Notes under the pieces: model-generated
Told to the model about the DNA's origin: nothing
What the model saw: the letters and a program-made list of their open reading frames with translations, nothing else
Databases searched by the model: none
Position numbers and translations under genes: made by a program
Assembly: GCF_030247195.1 (NCBI RefSeq)
Contig: NC_080671.1
Coordinates: 189,699,725 to 189,763,724, forward strand
Reading direction: 5' to 3'
Source of the DNA: Topomyia yanbarensis
Taxonomy: Eukaryota; Arthropoda; Insecta; Diptera; Culicidae
Length of the DNA stretch: 64,000 nucleotides
Part shown: piece after piece, positions 45,660-57,189 of the stretch
How positions within the stretch are numbered: the first letter of the stretch is position 1
Layout of the letters: every line of letters starts with the position of its first letter

Positions 45660-46250
45660 TATATCTCAGTAACCAAGTAGAATGACAAAGTTCTGCAAAC
45701 GCCACTTTGTTGAGATTTTTTAGACAAGTAATGTGACATATCTAACTCAGTATACCCCAAAATGGCGTTTGTCATAAGATAGCGTAACAGCGACGATATA
45801 CCATTCGAGGCATCCCAGGCCGGTACACCATAACTCAGTATTGAGGATGAGACACTCCCCGGAAGACGTCTCTGCATATTGCTCTTCTGAAGTTCAGCAT
45901 GATCCTTGCCAATGTGTTAGTTATCTTCGCAGCCATAGTCGACAGGGCTAACCGATTGTCGACCATTACACTCAGGTGCTTCAGCACACGTATTGATGGA
46001 AACGAGTGTGTCTCGACTCTAATCATGACACACTGGATTCTTTCCGACTGCTGATCAGCACTACATCCGTCTCATGGTCAGCTTGTTGCAACTTGACATC
46101 AACCGTCCAGGTTTCAACATGATGGGTGTGACACTCCAACAGCGTGAATAATTTTATTCGATCGAGAAAATTGATGAGTAACCTTTCTAAGTCAGCGAGT
46201 AATGAATCCATGTAGGCAATATTCATGTCTAAATTCGTCAGTTTCTAACA
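45660..46250 (-). pseudogene. R1-clade RT C-terminal fragment
   Basis: On the minus strand, in two frames: a KTEMVLIS-like stretch (DVVLISSRKE, near 46030-46060), KHLSVMVDNRL and ITNTLARIMLNFRRA (about 45880-45990), and SILSYGVPAWDA (about 45800-45840). This order is typical of the post-active-site part of R1 elements. It is preceded and followed by unrelated sequence, so it is a fragment. Confidence 0.7.
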
Positions 46251-46259
46251 TTGTACCTT

Positions 46260-47549
46260 ACCGCACGCTCCTTGTTTCCTACTATACAGCCTTAAGTTTT
46301 CCCACAGAAATCAACTCTCCCAATGTGACCTTCGATGTATGTAGTACTATGGAGATATGAATACATCTATATTTGATGTTGGGAAAAACATGACCAGAGT
46401 GAGAAAAATGCCAAGAGTCGCTAGATGTAAGCCATCGTTCGAAGATGTATTAAAATTTATTTTTAACACTCCCAACTCGTTGCCTATTCGAAAACGATCA
46501 GCATTCGAATATCTTTTTTTTTTTTTCTAAATATGAAAACTCTTCGATGGCGATCGGTGTACAAAACAAATGTAACGGTGAAAAACATCAACAATCTAGA
46601 CGGCAAGTACGTACACAGTTTTACTACAAGTACGAAATCTCATTGGTTAAATAGAGATAGAAAGTGTGAAGGAACAAAAAACTATTACGTACGTAATATA
46701 CTGAACAACTCCCCGCCTGCGGAGGCCTCCTACAGAAATCTAGAAAACAAATTGTTCGCCGTTTGTTTTGGCACCGGTTTGTTTATTTTCAAGTCACCAT
46801 CAGATGGAATAACTTATTATTGGCAATATTTTTTCTTGCTTTACGCTCGAAAGGCAATCGTATCTTGCCTTTTGAGTTGGTTTTGCATTGTTTCTACACC
46901 CCCTTTCTTCCTGGTTGAATGGTTTAAAATTTTTACCAGCGTCACTCTTCGCTTAGATGAAAGATTCGGAAAATCTTGTTTGTAATACACCGTCATCAGG
47001 GGCTACTGTATGACTATAAAAGTTTATTATCTATTTTATATATACACACAATAACTATACCTCCGTTCTATGCGCAACCGTCGCATGTATGTATAGAGTT
47101 CCATAGAATGAATCAACTATTCGCTACTATATTTGCACAGGAATTTAATTTTACGAGATTTGTAAAAATTATATCTGAACACAAAAGAACTTAGGGGTCA
47201 ACTAATTACAACGAGCTATAGCTCCTAAATTATTAAAAAAAAGATAGGTGGGCAATGTCAACGACATAACCGGAGTGAAGTATAACACACTTTACTCTGA
47301 TAATTCGAATGCAGTAATCGTTACAATCTTCTGTGGCAGGTAATCTTCTGAAAGGAAAGCAATTGTTACTTCTGAAACGATGGCGTCAACTATTATTTTT
47401 TTTTCTCTCCCTTATAATGGTCCAGACCTGTTAACCAAGTGTCAAGCTAAAATTCAGGTTTAAAACGACGGTTACGCGAACAAAACAATTTTACTGGGTT
47501 CATCGTGTGTGTTCATTGACATTTCATTGTGCAGTCGGAGTTTGAAAAC
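46260..47549. other. Unassigned sequence with one 150-codon frame
   Basis: The frame 46533-46985 (+) is one of the longest outside elements. It has no recognised domain; a hydrophobic stretch near residues 95-135 could span a membrane. No splice or promoter evidence. The rest is AT-rich with nothing recognised. Confidence 0.25.
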
Positions 47550-47599
47550 AAGTGATTTGTATAGGATTTATTGTTAGTTTTAAAGTACGAGAACTGGAT

Positions 47600-48676
47600 T
47601 CAAACATTGATTCCCGTTTCACCGATAAATTCTGGAATTTGTGAATAATCAATCTGATTTCTGTCTTTTAGAATGATTTTGAAGTTTTGCTTTTTACATA
47701 GCACGGGAAATTTTTGTCTAGTCTTCGAGTATTTAGTACAATCAAAAAGTAGGTGTATACGTTTTTCTTGTGTATTGCAAGTATTACAAATGTCTGATCT
47801 AATTAAGTTCCATTTTACCAGTCTGTCTTTTGTAGCCGTGTGAAATGTTCTGATTCGTCCCATAGATATGGTTTCTGTTGTGGATAGATTTAAATTATGA
47901 TACCATGGTTTCAATTCGATTTCGTTCATTATTTCGAAGTGCTGAATTCCTTTTTCTTTAGACAGTTGAATACATTCTCTGTTCCATTCTGATATTAATT
48001 CAGTTTCAAAATTCAGCAAACAGTCGCCTAGGGTGATTGGATAGTGTTCCTGAGTTGCTTTTTTGATACCTAATTTGGCTGCAGCATCTGCTCTTTCATT
48101 TCCTAAAACATTAATGTGACCTGGTATCCATTGTATGACTAGTTCTTCAAAATTATTACAGTGGATCAGTGAAAAAAGCTTTATTATGAGATAGTTGTTG
48201 TCTTTATATTTGTTTAGTAGTACAAGGCAGCTACTCTGAGAGTCGGTAACGACTACTAGTTTTGGTTGGTTGATGCTAATGGCGTGTTCAATCGCTTCTA
48301 TTATTGCGACTAACTCGGCGTTCATAATCGAAAAGGTCGAGTGGAGTTTATAACTAAATGAAGTTCTGTTTTCGTTGTCATAAATTCCAATTCCTACTCC
48401 TTCTTTCGTTTTGGATCCAACAGTATATATCTGGTAGTGGTTAGGGTAATTATCATAGATGAGATTTAACCTTAGTTGTTTTTGCATTTGTATGGGGGTC
48501 TTGTTTTTGTTCAAATTTTGTATATTAGGGCGAATCATGAAGTTTTTTAATCTAGTTATGTCGATCATTGGTGTGGGATTAGTTTTACACTGTAGGATAT
48601 GATAGTTATTAAGCAATGTAGTTTTTTCCAAAAAAGAAGAATATTTAGGCATTTCATCTGTGTTGATTAATTCCAT
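47600..48676 (-). pseudogene. ORF2 C-terminal part with RNase H domain
   Basis: A 358-codon open stretch. RNase H spans about residues 80-205: IYTVGSK (should be YTDGSK), NAELVAI, VVTDSQS and GNERADAAA supply the D-E-D-D set except that the first Asp is Val (codon 48419-48421, GTT for GAT). RNase H removes element RNA from the new cDNA hybrid. A C-terminal zinc-binding-like CNTCNTQEKRIHLLFDC motif follows near residues 300-316, as in I elements. Ends with a natural stop at 47600. Confidence 0.85.
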
Positions 48677-48930
48677 AAGTTTTACTGTAGTTGGACTATT
48701 TTTATAATATAATGATTTTATGGCTTCTTTGAATGTTAAGTATTGTGCTCTGTATTTGATTGGTAGTTCACCTGATTCTGCGTATATAACTTGAATAGGG
48801 GTTGATTGGAGTAGTCTTAAACTAGTTCTAATTGATAAGTTTTGAATTTTTTTAGTGTGTTGATAGTTGTTTTACTGGCTGATGCGTATACTGAAATACC
48901 ATAATCTAGGACAGATCTTACTATTGAATT

Positions 48931-49076
48931 CTCGAGTACTTTTTCAAATTGACGTAAGTAACATTGAGAGCCTCTCTTTGTTTACTTTCTCTTTCGTTTA
49001 TTACGACGTCATTACAACACTTTGTACTACTTGAATCTCTCATTGTTACTTACGTCCATTTGAATAAGTACTCGAG
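48931..49076. mobile_element. Palindromic MITE, 146 bp, in the I element
   Basis: CTCGAGTACTTTTTCAAATT at the left pairs with the inverse at the right (CTCGAG at 49071-49076); pairing extends about 45 bp with few mismatches. Flanked by AATT at 48927-48930 and 49077-49080. It lies in the ORF2 region between RT and RNase H. Confidence 0.8.
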
Positions 49077-49212
49077 AATTGTTGATGTTTTGCAAGGTTT
49101 TAGGGTGACATCCCCCTTTTTTCCTACTTAACATTTTTAGGATATTAATTTTTCTTTTTGCTTTATTGGTTGTTTCTGTTATATGAGTTTTGTAGTTTAA
49201 TTTATGATCAAT

Positions 49213-49944
49213 CTACAGGCCCAAATATTTATGGACTAATTTTATTTCAATTGGATTATTGTTTATAGAAATATTTAAGTTGTAAGTTATATTATTAGAG
49301 AAGTAAATAGTAGCGGATTTCGTGGGGTTCACTTGCATATCTAACTCTGATAATTTTGAATAGATGGTGTTTAGTGATGTATTCATTTTATCGCTAGCCA
49401 AGGATATGTTCTTGTCACTTGTTAATAAGGCAAAGTCATCCGCAAATTGTATAAGAACACCCTCTATTGCAATTGAATGTAGATTAGCTGTATAAATGTT
49501 AAATAAGATTGGAGATAAAGGGCATACTTGAGGGAGTTCTTTATTTGTTTGTCTTTCTATGGTGCTGCCGTCATTGAGTGCTAGTATTATGTTTCTTTTT
49601 CGTAGGTACAGATATAACCAATTTGTTAATTCCGGTGGATAACCATTGTCTTTCATCATGGATAGGAGTTTTGAAATGTTTACGCTATCGAAAGCTTTTG
49701 TAAGATCTAAAATAGTTACTAAAATATCTTCCTTCTTATTTTTAGTATCATTTATTAAAGAAATTAAAGTGTTTACACAAGTTATAGAGGACGTTTTTTC
49801 TCTGAATCCAAAGGAGTATTCTGGTAAGAGGTTGTTCAACTTCGTAAATTTAACTAATTCTATTTTAATGGTAATATTAATTATTTTAAGAAAAATAGAT
49901 ATGAGGCAGATGGGTCTAAGAGCCTGGGTTATTGTCTTGTTCAC
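49213..49944 (-). pseudogene. ORF2 reverse transcriptase domain
   Basis: A 243-codon open stretch with RT motifs: LRPICLISIFLKI (motif 1), LLPEYSFGFRE (motif 2), VTILDLTKAFDSVN (motif A), LPQVCPLSPILFN (motif B; the usual PQGCPLSP has Val for Gly) and LIQFADDFALL (catalytic FADD, about 49429-49449). Copies element RNA to DNA in active relatives. The catalytic Asp pair is intact, but the frame is broken on both sides. Confidence 0.85.
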
Positions 49945-50037
49945 CGGGTTTCAAAATTGGTACGCATTTGATGTTCAACCAGTCATTGGGAATTGATGTT
50001 GAATTTAATACTTGGTTACATATCAAACTAATTTGTG

Positions 50038-51342
50038 CTATAAAATCCGCGTTTCGTATAAGGTAGGAGACATTGTCACGTCCGGGGGCTGAATTGTCTT
50101 TTTGGATCTAATAATTTCTGTAACATCAGAGTTGGTTATTGATAAATTATTTACAGGAGGTTCTAAGGTGTATTCGATTTCTTCCTCAATATTTGGGAAG
50201 TTTTTTTCCATAAATTGAGATGAATGATTCAAGTCATTTAGGAGCTTTAAGTTATTTTTTTTTGGAAATCCTCCGCTAATTAGTTTTACAGTAGACCATA
50301 ATTGTTTTACATTTAGATCTGGGGTTAGTGTATCTGTTAGTTGGTGGTAGCTTTTCCTTTTTTCTTTGCGAATTTTTGCTTATAGTATAGTTCTAGCTTT
50401 TTTGAACAATAAAAAGTTCTCTAATGTTAAATTACTACAGTAGGCGATCAAGTATTTATTTTTTATTTCAAGAAGTTCTTTAATTTCAGGTGTCCACCAT
50501 TTTTAGGTTGGTATTTTTTATTAGGTTTGTATTTAACTTCTGATATTTTTTCTTTGAAAATGTTTATTAATTTTTCCGGGGTATCAATGTTATTTATTTC
50601 TACTGTGTTTAGATTTTCTACTAATTTTGTCTTATTAATTATTTCTGTGTTGTATGTATATATTTTCGCCGCATTGATTATTTGGAACGAAATAACTTTG
50701 TGTTCTCCACAAATTTCTTCGTCTAAAATGGTCTATTCTGTTTTTGGAGCTAGTTCAGATGAAACTAAAGTTAATTCGGAGGTCTTACCGTAGTGGGAAA
50801 ACCATCGTTAATTACCATCAAGTCTTTATTTTCGATTAAATCTACTAATAATTCCCCTCTAGTGCAAATCTTATTTGAGTTATTCCATAACGGATGATGG
50901 GCATTGAAATCTCCAGCAAGGATTGTATTTAGTTTTTGTGAGTCAATGAACTCAAGAAGTTGTTGGAGAGGATGTTTAATTTGATTATTGTTAATTGGAT
51001 GGTGTGGAATGCATATTGAAATCAGTAAGAGTGGTTTTGGAGTATTATTGGTTTTAATTGTGATTGCTTCTATAGGCTGTATATTTGGTATTTTTAGTAT
51101 TTGAAAGTCTATTTCGTTTTTAATTAACATTCCTACGCCCCGTAACCTTTGTCACGGGTTTGTTTAGGAAATTTGTAACCAGGGAAGTTGTAATTTTCAT
51201 CGGGTTTCAACCATATTTCAGTTAGGAATGCTATGTCTATTTTATGTTGTCGCATTAAATGGATAAGTAACGAACGGTTAGGTGTTGGTCGCATGCTATT
51301 GATATTTTTTTTAGAAAGTTTAAATTTCTGAACTTGTCCATG
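50038..51342 (-). pseudogene. ORF2 endonuclease domain and linker, broken
   Basis: ORF2 starts at ATG 51341 (MDKFRNLNF), overlapping the last 22 nt of ORF1 including its stop. Endonuclease motifs: FLTEIWLKP, then a stop or frameshift near 51130-51150, then TILAGDFNAHHPLWN (near 50880-50930). An acidic linker (NIEEEIEYTLEPP) is at 50038-50232. The region between 50233 and 50770 has several stops. The domain normally makes the first-strand nick at the target. Confidence 0.75.
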
Positions 51343-52597
51343 ATTTTGTCTGAATGTTCGGCGGTTTTGGATTTTGTAGTATTTCTGGGTTGATTAGTTC
51401 GTTAAGTTGATTATTTATATTGATTAGTAGTTGGTTGTTATCTGTTAAAGTGTTATCGTTGTCGGAGTGTTCAATTAAATTCGTTATTGTTTCCTGTATT
51501 TGCTTGATTCTGTTAATGAGTTTGTTTACATTCAGTTGTTTTACTATTTCTGTCTTGAGTGTGTTAATAATTTGTTCCAATTCTGTTTTTGTGATGTATT
51601 CTTGGACAGAACTAGAGTATCTGGATTGGTTATTGTTATTAGTCGCATTTTTGGTACCGTTAGTATTGTTATTTGTGTGGCCTGGTTTGTCTTTTTCAGT
51701 TTCAGAATCTGGGAGTGATGGAAAGTCTTGTCTTTGAAGGCGAAATTGTGTTTGTGATGGGCTAGGGTGTAACTTTTCTGCTTCTGTGTATGTAAGCTTA
51801 TTGTATGCCATTTCTTTGTTTATGTCATTTTGTCTTTTCCTTTCTTTACACACTGGGTCAAATGCGTTATGCTCTTCCTTGCAATGTAGGCAACTTGATT
51901 TGGGTGCAACGCAATTTTGAACTTCGTGTCCTGAGTTTGAGCATTTGGCACATCTTACCTGAGCTGCTTTACATGCTTTTGATTTGTGGCCATACCTGAC
52001 ACATCTCCAGCAGAACTTTATGGGGTAGAGATATACATCTACTTCCAAGTTTAAGCCATAAATTTTAATGTTTCGAGGAAGCTTCTCGCCCTTCATATAA
52101 ATTTTGATCGCGAATGTAGGTACCAGTTCTTTTCGGACCATTTTTTTATTCTTTCTACTTTTTGGATTTTGATTTTGTCACATTCGAGATTTTCTAGGAT
52201 TTCTTTTTTCCGAAATCGATGGTGGGATATTCCTGACAACTCCAATGCTATCCCTGAACATGGTTGGCACAAAAATTTTGTAGTTAAATTGTTCTGTTAA
52301 AATTTTAGAGTTAATTAGTGTTTCTGCATGTTTTGGATTTTCAAAAGTGATCTTAAACCGATTTTTGCCTGCCTTTACCAATTTTATGTATTTGTTTACT
52401 TTAATGTTGTTTAGTAGTTTAGCTATTTCCATAATGTGTAAAGGTTTAATTTTTTCATCCTTTGGTTCAATAAAAAAGGTTTTGAAAGATTTGTTCCTTT
52501 GCCAGCCATCCTCGTGGGAAGCGCCATTGGAGTCGCCATCTTTATTCTTGATTTTATCTTTCTTCTTTTTTAGGTTATGTCCGGTGTCTGTTTTCAT
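51320..52597 (-). pseudogene. ORF1 (nucleic-acid-binding, three zinc knuckles), two frameshifts
   Basis: ATG 52597. About residues 30-130 form a basic/mixed domain before the knuckles. Three CCHC-type knuckles follow: CWRCVRYGHKSKAC, CAKCSNSGHEVQNC and CLHCKEEHNAFDPVC. A Q/N-rich tail and a helix-forming end come next. The frame slips once at an A run near 52205 and back at an A run near 52143, so a single base gained and one lost would restore it. ORF1 coats element RNA. Ends at 51320, overlapping ORF2. Confidence 0.85.
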
Positions 52598-53040
52598 TTT
52601 TTTAATGTTGCATTTTTAGTTATATTTTTCGGTCTCCATTTTTCGTCGTATTGGTTTGTCGGTTGCAGATTCGTAATCAGTTAATGAGTTATTTTCTTCC
52701 AGGGGGCTTAGAAATCCCCCGTGCTCGTCGTCGCTGTCTCTCATCCAACGATGATCTTTCGATGCCTCGTGGCTGCAGATTGAATTTCACTTCTTGCCCC
52801 AATAACGGTGAAAAAAGCTCAACGGAATCTTGTTTTTATCGCCAATCACTTCTATTTTACAGTCCACACTTCTGCACACAAATATCGTGTCACACTTCCG
52901 ACTCCGGTCAAAAGGTGAAGTTATAAAACTTTAACTAAACGCCGCGAAATCTCAACACTTGGGAATACTTTCCAAAGCCGTCCGTCTTCAACAAAACTTG
53001 GAGGGAGAATCTCAACTATTATTATCAATTGATATATTAC

Positions 53041-53871
53041 GAAAAAGGCAACCATTATGACACATTAGACGTCACTGACCCAAGCGTATAAAACACGTTT
53101 ATGGCACCCCTATCCCGATTTTGTCGAACTGACATGAGCCAACATCTCTGCGGGTACACAAATTATGAACGCCACTGACAGTTCTGATTGTTATGCTCGT
53201 TTTGCTGCAAGCTCGATCCGCACTAGATAGAAACGATACGGCATGACTCGATCTTTAGATGTTTTTCATAGAGCTAAAATATTGGACAGTAAATGGAAGA
53301 AAAATTACAATATAGTATATGTTAAAACGAATTCGAACATCAAATAGTTCTGTCGTATGGAATCGATTACGTCGATTGTAGATCGACCTTTACATGACGT
53401 TTTAGATCTTGGCTTGCGAAACAGATGTTTATTTTGTTTAATACATCAACAGGCATATCAAAGCCCCAATGATGTTGGCCTAAATAATAATCTTATTTCT
53501 AATAATCAAGGTCGCACATAAAAACAATAATCATACAATAATTACAAACAAAGAATAAAAAGGTCAAGTGTTGTTAACGAAATGATTAAACAATCTGGAG
53601 AAGCGTATACGCAGAGTATGTCGAGAAACGTTGAAATCAAATGCTGAAGCTACCTGGTTGAAAATTCGTTGCAGACCAGTGATGGCTCCATACATATTGC
53701 GAATCTTTTCTTAAATCCACATTGCGACTTTTCAGCCATGCGCCACCGGGCCGTGCGTTGAGTTACGCGAACATCTAGTTTGAATCAGTGCGAGTGAGAA
53801 AACGTTTTGTCGTTTGTTTTTGTTTCGATCGCACTCGTGTGTATCCCATATAGCAAGAACTCGACGAAATG
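53041..53871. other. Unassigned sequence
   Basis: No gene recognised. The part next to 53872 may be the 3' UTR of the following minus-strand fragment. Confidence 0.4.
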
Positions 53872-54408
53872 CTAGATTATCTCGAGATAGACAATACTAT
53901 AATTTGTGCGTCGGAATGGTAACCGGAACATATTGTTGTTACGTACTGATCGAGATGCGACGTTTATGTTGATTTGTTCCAAAATAGCTGGGGCATCTAT
54001 ACGGCCTTGCAGAGTGTCAGCGATGAACAAAACTCTTGCGGTATTCCTTCGAACATGTAGGGGCTCTAGTTGAATCAGCTGACATCGGTTTTCATAGTTA
54101 GGTAGTCGGACAGGATCTCTCCACGGCAATCTACGGAGCGCGAAACGTAAAAAGCGTTGCTGCACACTTTCAATTCTTTCAACGCCATTATTATAGTTCG
54201 GGCTCCACACTTCAGGGCAATATTCTAGAATTGATCGGGATAAAGAGCAGTACAGCAATTTGAGACAATAAACATCCGTAAAGTTTTTGGCTATCCTGAA
54301 TATGCATCCCAGTGCTCGAGACGCTTTACCAACTGCATAGGATACGTGTTGTTTAAACGTAAGTCGCGCGATATTGGCAAAAAACTGTTCAACCACTGTT
54401 TTTTTCAA
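53872..54408 (-). pseudogene. Jockey/CR1-like RT C-terminal fragment, open
   Basis: 178 codons without interruption: FKQHVSYAVGKASRALGCI, LLYCSLSRSILEYCPEVW, NGVERIESVQQRFLRFALR and a C-terminal part with YENRCQLIQLEPL. This is the thumb and C-terminal region of a Jockey/CR1-type RT, ending at a natural stop near 53872. The catalytic part is absent, so this is a typical 5'-truncated insertion beginning near 54415. Confidence 0.8.
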
Positions 54409-54535
54409 CTTGCACGCTAATGTACATGTGCTTTGAATTAAACACTAAAATAAGCGCAAATTTAATGAACAATATACAGGTAGCTCATCATATACTTGAA
54501 AAAACTTGGCTTAACGTAGTTTTTTTTCAAAAATG

Positions 54536-54640
54536 TAATGCAACCTTTTTCGGTCCATATTTTGATAAATTGTTACTTGTGGCTATATACCTATTTATCA
54601 AAATATGGACCAAAAAATAAGAATTCAAACGGTTGCATTA
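54536..54640. mobile_element. Small palindromic MITE, 105 bp
   Basis: TAATGCAACC at the left and GGTTGCATTA at the right; inside, GGTCCATATTTTGATAAAT pairs with its inverse. Loop about 20 bp. It accounts for the chance 66-codon frame over it. Confidence 0.75.
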
Positions 54641-55699
54641 TATTATCAGATTAAAATTATATAAAAATCAATAACATCTTATTTAAAAATTTGCCTAGTA
54701 TACCGCACATTGCCAAGAAAATTTAAGTTAAAAATTGTTGCGTATATTTTGTGTTTCAGTTTCATCCTCTGCTATGATTATTTTGATTTACATATTTGTG
54801 TTGAAGGCACATTGTTCTGATTGTGTCAAAAAACGCAAAATTTTACCAATTTGTCAACTCCAATATCGTTAACTAATTTTGGTACAAAGTAGCATCCGGT
54901 GACGGTAGGCAAATATTCTACTTTCTAGTATATATTTAAACACAGCTAGAAATAAAGGCATGTCTTGGGTTCAAAAGGATTACAGTTTATATACTTTTTT
55001 CTTAGCACGTGTTTGTGTTGCATGTTTGAAATTTATGACGGTGCACACGGTGGTTTTTCTCAAAATTCAGCGTTGGGTTGAAATAATGAAATTGTACTTA
55101 TAGTGTGGCATATCGTATTAACAATGTAGGTGGTTTTACATCTGAACCAATTTAAATATCAACTTTAACTAACTATAAATTTACTAAATACACTCTTATC
55201 AAACAACATAATTAATAAATAAACAGATTAATGCGTGCATTTTTCATAAAAAGCAACTGCTAATACCTGTTTAATCCACCTAATGGTGCAATTGTGATTT
55301 TTTTTTTTAATAGCCCGCCTCTTACCCCCACACCAAAAAGCTCACAAACGGAGTCCCCTGGTAGTGGACACATCAGTTCTCAGCGTACAAAAAAAGGTCA
55401 GCACAACAAAACAAAGTTACGAATCGCGGAAACGCTGAGAACAAAAAAAAAACAATACGAGACCGACAAAACACAAAATTTGACAAGAAGCTACGGCGAG
55501 TACCCAGCGGAAAAGAATCCTTTTAAGGGTCCCATCGTAGCTTTGCAGGAAGCTCATAATAATTTAAATTTATTTATTACTTATTGCTATAAAAAATGCA
55601 TTTATCAATTGTTTTTATTTAAAAAATGTTAACCAATTATAGCTAAAGGAATAAGCTCGATTGGTGGTGAACGAAGTTTATATTAAAAATTCTCCTATT
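54641..55699. other. Unassigned sequence with an isolated family A left end
   Basis: A family A left end (TTTAATCCACCTAATGGTGC) is at 55269-55298, followed by a T run and no further match. The 112-codon frame at 55294 is rich in Lys, Thr and Gln and has no recognised domain. Otherwise nothing. Confidence 0.4.
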
Positions 55700-56810
55700 T
55701 TATTTTTTGAAATTAGTTTCAATTTTGCTTAGAAACGAATGCGACATGTTATTTGCTTTAAATCCGTAGGAAGCTGGTTGAATAACTTAGGTCCGATGAA
55801 AGAAATGCGTCTTTGACCAAGGTTCGTGGATACTCTGGAGTATAATAAATGATTGGCTTGTCTGGTGCTGTGAGCTCGAATTCCTGTCGTAAATTCTAGA
55901 TTATTATGAGCAATAGTATTATGCAAAGCATTGTGGATGTACATTATTGTTTGGTAGTTAGTCAACCCAAGCAAAGGTAAAATGTTATGGGCATTATTAT
56001 TGTATAACAAAATAGTAGGGTACATAAATGGTTTTTTATAAATAATTTTAAGACATCTGTTTTGAAGCGTTTGTAGCTTTTTCAGATTCGAAATACTGGC
56101 ACGGCCCCACACAGATACAAGGTAGTTCAGCAATGAGTGGATGTGCGCATAATAAAATTTTAGAAGAACATGCTGGGGAACAAAAGAGCATACTTTACGC
56201 ATAGCCCCACATAACGATGCAACTTTTCTCTCTATAGATGTTATATGCTCAATCCAGGAAAAAAAAGGAGAGTGTGGGGTCTAAGTGAAGCCCTAAATAT
56301 TTGAAGCAGTTAGTTTCCTGAATTACAGACTGTCCCATTCTTTGGTCTGGATGCACGCCTATAGCTCTTCTAGATGAACGAAACAGCATATATTTAGTTT
56401 TTGATAGGTTCAAGGAAAGAAGGTTTTCGTTGAAATACGTCGTTAGTGTTTTTAAATCCGATTCAATGTCGCGTACAATATCCAGGCAGTTGTTGTTCGG
56501 GTAGAACAACGCGGTGTCATCCGCGAATAGACGAGGAGTCCCTTTTAACCCGAGTCTACCTAGGTCATTGATATACAATAAAAATAACAGTGGCCCAACA
56601 TTACTGCCTTGGGGCACTCCTATTTCTATTGGTCTATAAGAGCTACACGAGTCTCCAATAGATACGAATTGGTTCCTATGCGACAGATAGCTACGAATAA
56701 TATGATTTGCAATCCCTTGATACCATAGCATTCTAACTTCTTAAGCAGGATTGAGTGATCCAGAGTATCGAATGATTTTTTTAGGTCCAGAAAAAGGGCA
56801 CCAACAATTC
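55700..56810 (-). pseudogene. CR1/L2-like RT fragment, two frameshifts
   Basis: Minus strand from about 56810: LFLDLKKSFDTLDHSILL (motif A), frame change near 56720, then YLSHRNQFVSIG, GVPQGSNVGPLLFLLYINDL (motif B), RLFADDTALFY (active site, near 56515) and KYLGLHLDP. A frameshift at the A run 56260-56266 separates the C-terminal part (55729-56202; LLNYLVSVWGRAS, LQTLQNRCLKIIY), which ends at a natural stop. 5'-truncated. A single base at the A run would join the last two parts. Confidence 0.8.
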
Positions 56811-57189
56811 ATTTCTTCATACCTTGACACTAAAACTCCATAGTTGATTATGTACAGTATAAGTTTGGTAATGTGAATTACATCTTTACATGGTAGAACC
56901 TAATCAATAATTGAGTTTGGGCAATGTTGTAATAGAAACATTTCTTGGTATCAGTAATCTAGGTCATATCAGAAAATACGGGCCTGCAAATCCAAGTAAC
57001 TTGACATTAATTTCGAAATATTTAATACCTATAGGTCTAAAATCATTTTAATTTATTTGGTTTCATGGAACCTCTTGCACTGCTTCCACGAAGCAGTCAT
57101 CGTATGTTAGGGCCTAATAATCGGGATAATAAAATCGTAACACAGGGTCAAATCAAAACGCCAAGCTATCAGAGCCTCTGACTGCTATT
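56811..57189. other. Unassigned sequence
   Basis: No gene or repeat recognised. Confidence 0.4.

Larger units (their letters stand above)
47550..53040 (-). mobile_element. I-clade non-LTR retrotransposon, nearly full length, inactive
   Basis: Minus-strand element with a 5' leader (about 52620-53040), ORF1 with three zinc knuckles, ORF2 with endonuclease, RT and RNase H, and a short 3' tail (47550-47600). The RNase H domain and the zinc-knuckle ORF1 point to the I clade (I factor/MosquI type). Coding is strongly AT-rich. Disabled by frameshifts, stops, active-site changes and a MITE insertion (48931-49076). Confidence 0.8.

Noticed and set aside
46533..46985. 150-codon frame as a host gene
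   Set aside because: No recognised domain, no splice or promoter signal; kept only as a note in the spacer entry.
55294..55632. 112-codon Lys/Gln-rich frame
   Set aside because: Starts in a poly-T/family A fragment and shows no domain.
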